Under the pieces are notes generated by a model. It had not been told where the DNA came from. It searched no databases and saw only the letters and a list, made by a program, of their open reading frames with translations. Source: Allodiplogaster sudhausi (taxonomy: Eukaryota > Nematoda > Chromadorea > Rhabditida > Diplogasteridae). From it: a stretch of 64,000 nt of DNA. Location of the stretch: positions 4,065,001-4,129,000 of the forward strand of contig CALZFC010000020.1 of the NCBI GenBank assembly GCA_945643635.1, written 5' to 3'. The stretch's first letter is position 1, and each line of letters starts with the position of its first letter. Below are positions 35,801 through 45,755 of the stretch, in pieces. The position numbers were made by a program, and so were the translations under genes.

Positions 35801-38800
35801 CCGAGCTAGAACAAGAGCGTCTCTATCAGCAGCAGCACAATGTGGCGAAACGCCAGGTCATGACCGGTGATCGTGTCCTGGTGAAGCGGCAACCGCCAAA
35901 GAACAAGCTGGCGCCGAGAGTTCACGGGCCCTTCGAAGTGCTCGACGTCCAAGGACCGCGAATCTCGATCCGAGGAGAAGACGGAAGGATCGAGTTTCAC
36001 CACAAGGATAATGTGCGCACCTACGAGCCCAAGAAGAAGAACAAGAATCCAGAATACATCCAAGAGAGTGAGAAGGAAAGCGAAGAAGAGCCAGAGGAAG
36101 CCGAACCAGAAGACAATGCTTCGTCGAGCACAGCGAGAAAACGAGCTCCGAAGACCAAGAAGTCGAGCACCCCACGCGAGATGCCGACAACGACAGACGG
36201 ACATCCAGTCCGAAGATCGACGCGCCACAGGCAGCCGCCTGCGCGCTACAGACTGACTAAGGCAGACGAAAGAGCCGAGCTGAGCAGCTAAAAAAAAAAA
36301 AAACCAAACACCATCCAAACTGCTCGGCCGGTCAAACTGCTCGGCCGGTCTCTCATGTACATAAGCATATACTCCCCACACCATAACCGCATATTTAACC
36401 ACAACATCAGTCACGGAGTTACCGAAACGCAAATTCGCGTCGTTTCGACCGTCGACCAGGGGATAGACAAGCTTCCGAAAGGGGGCATGTTGAAACCCGC
36501 GCACCCACATTCACTCTCTCGGTCGCCTAACGGCCGCACACTCTCTCTCCCTCTCTACGCTCCGCCCCCTCGGGAGAGGGCGCGCCAGAGAGGGGCTCTG
36601 CACGACTGCAGGACGGCTGGTTCGAGCACCGACCGCAAGCCAGGAGGCATATTAACAGGTCGGTCATTACACATTATTAGATCTAGATGAGGAGTCAGGC
36701 TTTAGGCGGCCTGGCTTCTTACAATTTACTTGAGCTGGACGATATGTACATTTCTACATACACATCTGTAAGTATATATACGTATGTATGTATACAGTAC
36801 CGCTCAGCGGCCAGGGGTCAATGCTATAGCGGCTATAGCGGCTATAGCCAAAAGAGGCCAAGCGAAATTAAGGCCTGTAACATTTTTGTTTTCAGAATTC
36901 ATTGTTATTTCTGTCTTCAGGGCAATGTTCTGCATCCATTAAGCTCAAAAACTCTACAAAACAATGCATATTCACCAAAATGGAAAATCTTGTAAATATG
37001 TGGTGCAGGAACACCACAATTAGTAGTGTGTGAATGTGTCATCGTTTCAGTGAAATTTATAAAGGCGCTTGCTCGAACCGTATAACAACTTTAAATTACA
37101 GTTTCAAGCTCTATTTTGCATCCTTTTGTCTTGAGAAGATACTTCTAATGCTACAAGTGAAAAAGGTATGGCAAAAAATCTTGCAAAAAAAAATTGTAAG
37201 AAATAAGCTCAAAAGAGGAACCGAACACCGGCTCTTCCGTTCATGCACATGCTAAGCATACCAATGCTCCATCCAGCCATAATGTTGGCCAACTCGAAAC
37301 AAGTTTAGGAAACATTTTGACGGCGGCTTTTAAGAGTTGTTAGAGTCCATGCCATAAAAATTCATTGCTTTCAGTAGTGTTCTGTAAGTTGCCACATTTC
37401 AATTTCGAAAACAAAGTTTCGGGTTGTCTCCTCTCCTCTCATCGGAATATTTTTTTTACGAACGAACTTTCCAGATTTGAATTCCAAACGATCAGAAAAA
37501 CGTTTGCTGCGATTGGGGTTAGAACCTGTGACTTGCAAAATCGCAGGCTAGCGCTTAACCCACTGCGCTACACCAATCATGTCTGTTCGACCAAGCCAAA
37601 CCTTGAAAGTGGGTCTCTGTGTTACGTCTTGATTTGCCCTTTCTTTGCTTCGCTTTGAACAATCCTCCACTTTGAGCTCCGATCTTGACACTCCTTAATT
37701 TTTCCTAGGCAAATTTTCGCCCCGGTAGGGATTCGAACCTGCGACGATCAAAAGTTCAAAAGCTGGAGCGCAACTTACTGCGTTCCGCAGGCCACATCAG
37801 AGGCCTAAAGCCAAGCGTTGACTGTCCCTTTGTTTCCGCTTTGAGCAATCCCCTTTGAGCTTTAATTGGCATCAGTGCGATTGCAGCGACGCTATCTGGA
37901 TTTCGGCCTGGACACTTTGTACTGACTTTCAATGGTTTACTTATAAGTAATACAGAAGGGTAACGTAACTTTTTGCTCTGTGGACTCGAAGTTGCTCTAA
38001 ATTCGTGGCCGCAGAGCCCGAACATGGCCTGCGTAGCGCAGTAGGATGCGCGTTTGCGTGCTGTTTTGAGCGTCGCAGGTACGAATCCCAACCGGGGACA
38101 ATGTTTTGACTAGGAAAAATAAGGAGAATCAAAATAAGAGCTCTAAGAGGAGGCGAAGCAATTCAAAGCGAAGAAAAGGGAGAATAAATCGAGAGAGAGA
38201 GAGAGAGTAAATTTTCGAAGTAGGTCTCTCACCCACTGCTAAAGTTTGGCTTGGGAGGCGAACGGATATGATAGGTGTGGCGCAGTGGGTTAAGCGCCAG
38301 CCTGCGATTTTGCAAGTCACAGGTTCTAACCCCAATCGCAGCAAACGTTTTTCTTATCGTTTGGAATTCAAATCTGGAAAGTTCGTTCGTAAAAAAAATA
38401 TTCCGATGAGAGGAGAGGAGACAACCCGAAACTTTGTTTTCGAAATTGAAATGTGGCAACTTACAGAACACTACTGAAAGCAATGAATTTTTATGGCATG
38501 GACTCTAACAACTCTTAAAAGCCGTCGTCAAAATGTTTCCTAAAATTGTTTCGAGTTGGCCAACATTATGGCTGGATGGAGCATTGGTATGCTTAGCATG
38601 TGCATGAACGGAAGAGCCGGTGTTCGGTTCCTCTTTTGAGCTTATTTCTTCCAATTTTTTTTTTGCAAGATTTTTTGCCATACCTTTTTCACTTGTTGCA
38701 TTAGAAGTATCTTCTCAAGACAAAAGGATGCAAAATAGAGCTTGAAACTGTAATTTAAAGTTGTTATACGGTTCGAGCAAGTGCCTTTATAAATTTCACT

Positions 38801-41800
38801 GAAACGATGACACATTCACACACTACTAATTGTGGTGTTCCTTCCTGCACCACATATTTACAAGATTTTCCATTCTGGTGAATATGCATTGTTTTGTAGA
38901 GTTTTTGAGCTTAATGGATGCAGAACATTGCCCTGAAGACAGAAATAACAATGAATTCTGAAAACAAAAATGTTACAGGCCTTAATTTCGCTTGGCCTCT
39001 TTTGGCTATAGCCGCTTTAGCCGCTATAGCATTGACCCCTGGCCGCTGAGCGGTACTGTATGTATGTATGTATATATATACATATACAGGCCGGTTCGCG
39101 CGCGCTTCACCGGCTAGTTGCTCGGCCGCTTCGCGGCCGAGCTATCTAACTTTTCGTTTAACTAAACGTTTGATGCTTTTTCTTAGTTTACTACAGCACA
39201 TCATTTTAGTTGTGTTCACTCGTGAGATTTATGTTTACTAATGAGCGAGGTTATAAGTATGCAGTTAGCAACGCACATTCCAATTGTGAAAGACTGGGTT
39301 ATGAAAAGATACCTTGGCAGGGAGCAAAACTCACCACTCTTCGCAATATTCGGTACTTCTGCCTTTTCTGAAAGTTATAGAGAGGTGCATTTGCCCTGCC
39401 GCCGTAGTAAAGTGTCGCTTTTTGAGGGGTAATCCTGAGGTTGTTACCCATGAGGGTAAAACCATTATAAATCAGTTTCGCCGGGCATTATCCTGAGGGT
39501 AATGTCAGCTGAAAGATGCTATCTTTTCCTTTCGTATATTCTTTGCTGCTGTCATCCATCCCTCAGTCATCCCTGCTCCATTCCTGCTTCATCTTCATTC
39601 TTCTGTCGCTCCTATTTGGGACCATTCCGATGCGGACTACAACTACACCTTGCTGCAGCACACTTTATATCCATCATTTTCTTATTGGAAATTCACCTAC
39701 AGCAAAAACAGTAACAATAATGTTATCAAACAGTGAATGAGAAGCTAATGGATGGGTCTAAACAAGAGTGTACATGGAAATCAGCCTTACAAAAGAGAAA
39801 AGAAGAAAAGAGGAAGAAAAACAAAAACACAAGAGGAAAAATCTGCGTATAATACAGACTAAAATGAGCTATTTGTTTTCATTAAGTTGAACATTATCCA
39901 CGCCATCACTAACTACCAAGTTACAAGGAATATCCTATAATAAAGTCGCTTTCTAGCACAAGAACTAGTAACTGTGGCAAGGAACAACAGACTCTGAGCT
40001 GCTGGCTCTTTCACTTTCAATATGTTCCTGAATCCGCAAGCTTAACTTATACCAAAAGAAAAAATGGAGGGAGAGCAAACACACAGATCACATCCATTCC
40101 ACAACACAACAGGAATTTCCAGCATAAATACGGAATCATGGTAGAATCAAGATTCGAGTATGCATTCCAGATGGCCGAGACGGTACCGAAGGGAATACAG
40201 TGGGGAATGGCGAAACAGATGTCGAATCCCTTGGCGCTGCAGTGAGAGTCGCGGCAGGATCAAGCGTCAGACCAACTGAAGAAGAATTTTGAATTACATA
40301 TGAAAATCCACCGTATTCAAAGTAGAAAGGTACATTCCCAACTTACAGTATTACAGTAACCCGTAAAATGGCCCCTAAAAACGTAAAATGCGTAGAAAAA
40401 TGAATAATTCAAATAAAAAGAACATTGCCGAGTTGATGAGTCTATTGATGATAGCTAACTAACGTGTGGTCACGTTCAAATAACGAATGAATTAATGATT
40501 TTAAAAAAAGAAAAAGAAAGAACCACGAACCGTCCCGAGTGCACGAGCAATGTGGAGCTTGAGAGCTGGAGAGTGGAGCTGGAGAGCGGAACTGGAGAGG
40601 CGACGGGAGCATCTCGGCCAGTGGAGCAGCGCCGTCTTGCGCGGCTGCCGCTGAGTCCACTTCCATCTTAAGAGATAGAAAGAGGGAGAGAGAAAGAGAG
40701 ATGCAACTATTAGGATTGATTACACATTCATCTAAAGATCTTCACCCGAGTTGGAAAACTAAACGACAAAAAAGAAAAAGGCCTAGATTGGTGTTAGATT
40801 GGCCTAAATTGGTGTCAGTTGTGGCGCTATCCTAAGAAAAAGACACATGACCAATCACAAACAAACTGCAAACAATCCCCCAATATGTTTAGGGTTTTCA
40901 TTTACGAAATAAGCATAAGCAGAATAAGAACCTGGGCCTTCTCCTCTTCGTTCAGCTCGGGCAGATTGGCTGGCGCAGTTTCTGCTGCAGCCGCGGCGGC
41001 CTCCTTCGTCTTGTCGTCACTCACGTGATGGCATATATAAAAACAATAAAGCATAGACTTAACTGTAAACGGCAATTAAAATAACATACTCATAATGAAA
41101 TTACATTACTATTACAATCCAAATGCTAATTTAGAGTGAATCTTTCATGGTTCATGACAGTACGCCGTTACTTTTACCACAAATACTATATTCGTAATTT
41201 GGAGCTGGACGATGAAAGGTAAAACGGTTATGCCAATGCGCATTGGCATAACCATTTTACACATGAGGTTGATCTCGTCTCCAAGAATTGCATGCTCTCT
41301 CGGCCTGTCCTCGTTACCCAAACATTACCCCACAGCCTTTTCCATGCCATTACCCATGAGGGTAAACAATGGTGGCATGCTAGACAGTACGAGAGAGCAC
41401 GCTCATGCTAGAGATTCAGACAGATTATCCTCATGGGTAACATCCTGAGGATTACCCCTCAAAAAGCGACACTTTACTACGGCGGCTGAAGTCGGTTATT
41501 CCAGATTTTAGTAGGGGAGAAGTAGGATAATGCCGGAAGCTTCAGGAAAATTTCAGGCGCTCTTCTGAAAAGTTCCAGGAGGCTAACAATTAAAATTGAC
41601 GCCAGTATTATGGAAAAGGGTATCCTGAAAAGATTAAGAAGAACACGAAGAAGCGAGAAAGCTATTACAATATTTGCGTGGGGTGGACGTTGCTCATTTC
41701 GAAATGTAGCTCTGATACTTCCAAATGATTTGGATAATTCCACATCTCAGAGCAGAACTCGGCCTCTTTCATGGACCCTTCTGAAATGTTCCCAGTATCG

Positions 41801-43681
41801 GGTCAGGAGTTGTCATCTTCATGAAGTTCTGGAAAATTCCTCGTCCCGGGGTCAAACTCGGGTCCTTCTGGAAGCCTCGGGAATGTTCCAAGGGCCGGGG
41901 GCAGGCGTTGGCCCCCTCCAGAATGATCTGGAGAAATTGGTCCTTTCTGGAACCTTCTGGAATGCTCTCAGTATCGGGGGCAGACGTTGGCAACTTCCGG
42001 AATGTTCTGGAAAATTCCAAGTTCCGGGGCCAAACTCGGCCCCTTTAGGAACCTTCTGGAAGGTTCCAAGGGCCGGGGGCAGACGTAGGCCACTTCCGGA
42101 ATGTTCTGGAAAATTCCACGTCCCGGGTCCAAACTCGGCCCCTTCTGGAACCTTCTCGAATGTTCCAAGGGCCGGGGGCAGGCGTTGGCCCCCTCCAGAA
42201 TGATCTGGAGAAATTGGTCCTTTCTGGAACCTTCTGGAATGCTCTCAGTATCGGGGGCAGACGTTGGCCACTTCCGGAATGTTCTGGAAAATTCCACGTC
42301 CCGGGGCCAGACTCGGTCCCTTTTGGAACCTTCTGGAACGTTCGAAGTGCCGGGGGCAGGCGTTGGCCCCTTCCGGAATGATCTAAAGAAATTGGTCCTT
42401 TCTGGAACCCTCTGGAATGTTCCAAGGGCCGGGGGCAGACGTTGGTAACTTCCGGAATGTTCTCGAAAATTCCACTTCCCGAGTCCAAACTCGACCCCTT
42501 CTGGAACCTTCTGGAATGTTCCAAGGGCAGGCGTTGGCCCCCTCCAGAATGATCTGGAGAAATTGGTCCTTTCTGGAACCTTCTGGAATGCTCACAGTTT
42601 CGGGGGCAGACGTTGGCCCCTTTCAGAATGTTCTCTAAAATTCCACGTATCGGAGCCAAACTCACCCCCTTTTTAACCTTCTGGGATGTTCCAACGACCG
42701 GGGGCAGACGTCGGCCCCTTCCGGAATGTTCTGGAAAAGTCCAAGTTCCAGGGCCAAACTCGGCCCCTTTTGGAACCTTCAGGAATGTTCCAAGGGCCGG
42801 GGGCAGGCGTTGGCCCCTTCCGGAATGTTGTGGAGAACTTGCTCCGTTCTGGAACCTTCTGGAATGCTCTCAGTTTCGGGGGCAGACGTTGGCCCCTTCC
42901 AGAATGTTCTCGAAAATTCCACGTACCGGAGCCAAACTCACCCCCTTTTTTAACCTTCTGGGATGTTCCAACGACCGGGGACAGAAGTCGGCCCCTTCCG
43001 GAATGTTCTGGAAAATTTCTCTTCCTGGGGCCAAATTCGACCACTTCTAGAACAATCTAGCATATTCAAAAACATGGGGAGAAGCCAGCCTCAGGTGCAA
43101 AAGTCACCACGTTCGTAGTGGTAGAAATGTCGCAACGTGCGAAGTGGTTTTTACAATTGGAATACCTCAAACTTGCATGGAACGTTCTAGAAGAAAACTG
43201 TTACATACCCACGCTTAGCGCTTTATTAGTAGTTAGATTTTTGTTAACGAATCTACATACCTGGTAGACTTTGGACGGGCCGAGCTCGTAGGCGAGAAGA
43301 ACGGCTAAAAGATTTGAAGAAATTTTAAATAGTTCTTTGCAATTATTTTATACCATATATTTCTTGGATCTAAATACATATGCATATATGTATGTATGTA
43401 TCTACATACGCCTGTATAAAAATAAACACTCTGATACATGTACTATGTACATAGTAATTGAGAAAAGTTTACCAAATGCGAAGAGATTCATGAAGAGGCC
43501 AACGACGAGGGCCGTGAAGTTGGGAACGACGAAGACGGGGCGGTAGTATTTGAAGGAGAGAGCGAGGATGAGGAGGGAGAACAGCCAGAAAGAAGCGTAC
43601 GCAGTGTACCACGCCATTCCCAGCTCAACCCACGCTACCGACCAACGATTCGAGTTCTCCCGAAGGGTCTTGTTCGACTAC

Positions 43682-43714
<33 letters not shown>

Positions 43715-43836
43715 GAGACAGAGAGAGGGAGAGAGAGGGAGAGAGAGAAAGAGAGACAGAGAGAGAGAAGGTCAGATAGATGGTTAGAGAGACAGATTGA
43801 AAAGGAGAGAGAAAGAGAGAAAGAGAGAGAGAGAGA

Positions 43837-43880
<44 letters not shown>

Positions 43881-44344
43881 GCGGCCTTGAGTGCCAAAAG
43901 AGGAAGAAATGGTAAATTAATAATTGTCTTATCATTTCAAAAGACGCAGAAGACAGCGCAATAGTGATGGCATAGTCTCCTTTCCAAACCTTTGCTTGTT
44001 GCTCTGCGACTTTCTCCTCATTGACCCCAGATGCAATGTAGCCCGCTCTCTCGTACGAAGTCCAGTCCCAGTAGCGGTCGAGGATGATTCCACTGCTGGA
44101 CATGCAGATCGCCAGCATTATCAACTGGAATTTAATTATCTCTCTCTGGCCTTCTACCTCTCTCTCTCTCCTTCTCTGTCTCTCTCTCCTTCATTTTGCC
44201 TCTCTCTTTCCTACTCCCTCTCCCTCTCTCCCTCTCGTTCCTTCTGTCTCTTTCGCTCTCTTTCTCTATCTTTCGCACTCTACATATGTCGTTGAATTTC
44301 ATGATCCCTTCAACTTGTCTTTCTTTCATTGTGACTTCTCTCAA

Positions 44345-44397
<53 letters not shown>

Positions 44398-44714
44398 AAC
44401 ATGAAAGTCAAGAGTTAAATTAATGGAGGAGGAATTACAAATGAATGCTTGTATAAAGCTAGGATTTCCTAGCGAAGAGAGCAATACCCTCCCTCGGCCG
44501 ACCTGCAGACTGGCGACGATGCCAGCGCCGGTCACGACGTGGCAGCCGCAGATGCGGTCGGTTGTCGTCATTGGCCCTTCCGGGTCAGATCGAGGGATGT
44601 TACTGAGTGAAGAGGCAGAAGAAGAAGGTCACGAAAGAGTCGATGGTGAGTTGCCGGCTGAGCTGCTTCGGGTGCCTCGCCCTCTGGCTACTTGGAAACC
44701 GTGACATCTGCCAT
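32853..44714 (-). CDS. Four-TM LAPTM-like membrane protein with a 10-kb intron
   Basis: Seven exons join in frame: 44692-44714, 44503-44602, 43990-44124, 43473-43677, 43261-43304, 33013-33153 and 32853-32903 (TAA). The protein starts MADVTVSNNIPRSDPEG, has a short Cys motif (RICGCHVVTGAG) leading into TM1, a polar extracellular-type loop (DRYWDWTSYERAGY), TM2 and TM3 (FWLFSLLILALSF, ALVVGLFMNLFAF), and a last TM (VLGLFLFEFLMTIFFLVF), ending in a basic and then acidic tail. This layout resembles nematode relatives of lysosomal LAPTM proteins; the family call is moderate. Intron 5 (33154-43260, 10.1 kb) is about fifty times the usual intron here and is full of transposons and a satellite. The phase across it is 0/0, and the two sides make a sensible four-TM protein. 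Confidence 0.7.
33241..33476 (+). repeat. 5' LTR of the gypsy-type element
   Basis: 236 bp, TG...CA ends, one mismatch to the right LTR. Confidence 0.93.
35150..36291 (+). pseudogene. Integrase remnant (zinc-binding, partial core, GPY/F domains)
   Basis: The first part (to about 35590) has the HHCC-type zinc domain (ASHAGIDRT, YNWPEMKKD, CLKC) and the start of the catalytic core with the first acidic residue (LHVDILGP). The sequence then jumps, with loss of frame, at about 35.59 kb to the end of the core (INRSIGTSPFEALFGRTP). The segment carrying the second Asp and the Glu of the DDE triad is gone. From about 35.72 kb the C-terminal domain continues (VAKRQVMTGDRVLVKR, then a GPY/F-like HGPFEVLDVQG) and ends with an acidic/basic tail and TAA at 36289-36291. 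It cannot be catalytic. I describe it as a broken copy. Confidence 0.85.
36488..36723 (+). repeat. 3' LTR of the gypsy-type element
   Basis: 236 bp, preceded by a polypurine tract and followed by the ATTT target duplication. Confidence 0.93.
37508..37573 (-). repeat. tRNA-derived SINE-like segment (left arm)
   Basis: On the minus strand it reads GGTGTAGCGCAGTGGGTTAA (box A like), then a Gly-anticodon-arm-like stretch and GGTTCTAACCCC (box B like). It is the mirror of 38274-38340. Confidence 0.65.
37722..37793 (-). repeat. tRNA-derived SINE-like segment (central, minus)
   Basis: On the minus strand: a box A-like GCGGAACGCAGTAAG and a canonical box B, GGTTCGAATCC. Its inverted partner is at 38026-38097. 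Confidence 0.65.
38026..38097 (+). repeat. tRNA-derived SINE-like segment (central, plus)
   Basis: Box A-like GCGTAGCGCAGTAGG and box B-like GGTACGAATCC. It does not fold into a full cloverleaf by eye, so it is not called a tRNA gene. Confidence 0.65.
38274..38340 (+). repeat. tRNA-derived SINE-like segment (right arm)
   Basis: Box A-like GTGTGGCGCAGTGGGTTAA and box B-like GGTTCTAACCCC. Confidence 0.65.
40136..41030 (-). CDS. Nested three-exon gene or captured exons
   Basis: Three exons in one phase chain: about 40920-41030 (SDDKTKEAAAAAAETAP, ending LNEEEKAQ with a GT donor), 40533-40669 (MEVDSAAAAQDGAAPLAE), and 40136 to about 40278 (Pro/Ser/Thr-rich, TGA). The acceptor before exon two is CTTAAG after a CT-rich tract. 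The product would be low-complexity, Ala/Pro/Ser-rich and without a known domain. It lies entirely between the inverted ends at 39398 and 41486 and within intron 5 of the LAPTM-like gene, on the same strand. It does not splice in phase to that gene's exon 5. Its own 5' end is unresolved (an ATG at about 41.06 kb is in frame). Confidence 0.4.
41219..41260. repeat. 42-bp near-perfect palindrome
   Basis: GTAAAACGGTTATGCCAATG is followed directly by its reverse complement with one mismatch. It may form a cruciform or hairpin inside the inverted-repeat-bounded segment. Confidence 0.85.
41715..43060. repeat. Satellite built of heat-shock-element-like pentamers
   Basis: About 1.35 kb of tandem repeat with two interleaved unit types of roughly 80-105 bases, separated by CGGGGGCAGRCGTTGGCC. 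Each unit carries one or two blocks of alternating TTCnnGAA: examples are TTCCGGAATGTTCTGGAAAA near 42098 and CTTCTGGAACCTTCTGGAAT near 42142. Heat shock factor binds inverted nGAAn pentamers with exactly this 5-base spacing. No coding role is supported; the many frames are repeats. It lies in intron 5 of the LAPTM-like gene. Confidence 0.9.
43681..43882. repeat. GA-rich microsatellite before an acceptor
   Basis: About 200 bases of GA repeats. On the transcribed (minus) strand this is a CT tract that runs straight into the acceptor CTGTAG of exon 4 of the LAPTM-like gene. Confidence 0.95.
44355..44394. repeat. (CT)n microsatellite
   Basis: A pure CT run in intron 2 of the LAPTM-like gene. 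Confidence 0.95.
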
Positions 44715-45755
44715 GACGACCGTCATTCATTATTTATGGTGAACGCCACGAGGCGATCACTCGCTCAGACGATGTTTCGCAAGTTCTCTAGTTCCGCATT
44801 TTCTCAGCGAATAATAAGAAAAAGGACATTTATCAAAAAAAAACCAACAGTGTATAGCCATTGCGAGAATCTTCATTGTCCATCACCCACGTATCACTCT
44901 CAACAACGACAGATTTTTTTTACTCAGCAGGCTCGGGATCTGCCATAACAGACACTGTATTCAACACAATAACCTTACCTCCCATACTTAAGTGACTTTC
45001 TTTGTCCTTTTGATTAATTTTTTTACTTTGGAAGCATCATACAAATATGACAGAGGAGAGAGAGAGAGAGAGAGAAGATACAGAGAGAGAGACAGAAAGA
45101 GAGAGAATGAGATAGAGAAAGAGAAAGATAAAAAGCTGGCACTCCTCTAGTAACAAAGTGTTGTGGAAGGTATTCTCCTTCTCTCTAGAAAGGAGAAGGG
45201 AGAATCCGTGCTGCTCTCGTCTTTGTTCTCGTGGAAGTGGGCAGCGGCGACGTCGTGGACGTGTTCGGTGTTCATGACCAAGGCATCCCTGTCAGTTTAG
45301 ACTTCTTTTACTCAGTTGACCCGGCATCTACTGTAACAGGCACATCATTAAACACATTAACATTTCGCAATACTTTGTCGCAACACGTACAGCTTCAATA
45401 ATTTATCATTTTTCTCAGTCAACAATTATATCGTGAAGGCTACAAAACAATACCAACAAGGTCTACAAATACTTCATTGTTTTAGTGATCGTTAAACATT
45501 TACATTCACAACATTCACACGCATTATAAAAAAAATGGCCTCAGAGCCTTTAACAATAATACGTTCAGAAATTGAATAGCCTAAATAACAATGACAAATA
45601 AAACTGGTGCTCAATCGGAGTGTTGTGAATGGCAGTGAATAAAAATAGATAACAGTAACAAATTGGAAGTACCAAATAATGCATTAACAATACGTGAAAC
45701 TAGCAAGTATAATTAACGACTTAGCCCGCATTTGAACTGTGGTTGGAGTGGAAGA
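44715..45755. other. Intergenic, no gene recognised
   Basis: Between the LAPTM-like start and the Nup155 end, on the same strand. It holds a GA tract (45.05-45.13 kb) and an imperfect hairpin near 45.18 kb. Confidence 0.6.

Larger units (their letters stand above)
33241..36723 (+). mobile_element. Ty3/gypsy-type LTR element, internally deleted
   Basis: Two 236-bp LTRs (33241-33476 and 36488-36723) differ by one base (T/C in the GAGAGGGNGCGCC stretch), begin TGTTGAAACC and end TTACA, with a 4-bp target duplication ATTT on both sides. A primer-binding-like tract (GGTCCCGGGTCGAACTC) follows the left LTR. A polypurine tract (CGAAAGGGGG) precedes the right LTR. The interior is only 3.0 kb and keeps just integrase remnants; gag, protease, reverse transcriptase and RNase H are missing. 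The near-identical LTRs mean a recent insertion of an already defective element. It sits in intron 5 of the LAPTM-like gene, opposite to it. Confidence 0.92.
36795..39058. mobile_element. TA-flanked transposon with ~820-bp inverted repeats
   Basis: The ends read CAGTACCGCTCAGCGGCCAG and its reverse complement, with TA at 36793-36794 and 39059-39060. This is the pattern of Tc1/mariner-type elements. The arms (36795 to about 37615, and about 38225 to 39058) are nearly identical inverted copies, and the centre holds a second inverted pair of tRNA-like sequences. No transposase is seen. It lies 70 bases from the gypsy-type element in the same intron. Confidence 0.82.
39398..41486. mobile_element. 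Inverted-repeat-bounded 2.1-kb segment
   Basis: The left end (GCCGCCGTAGTAAAGTGTCG, continuing about 70 bases) is matched by its reverse complement ending at 41486. Motifs of the form TTACCCATGAGGGTAA recur inside both ends. No target duplication is obvious. It may be one transposon with captured exons, or two separate inverted MITE copies flanking a nested gene. Confidence 0.6.

Noticed and set aside
35806..36510. 234-residue minus-strand frame
   Set aside because: Antisense to the integrase C-terminal region, which has clear homology on the plus strand.
37508..38340. Four possible tRNA genes
   Set aside because: Box A and box B are present but acceptor and D stems do not pair by eye. They are better described as tRNA-derived SINE segments.
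41610..43060. Overlapping long frames in both strands of the satellite
   Set aside because: All follow the repeat period and exist in several frames at once; no start or splice context.
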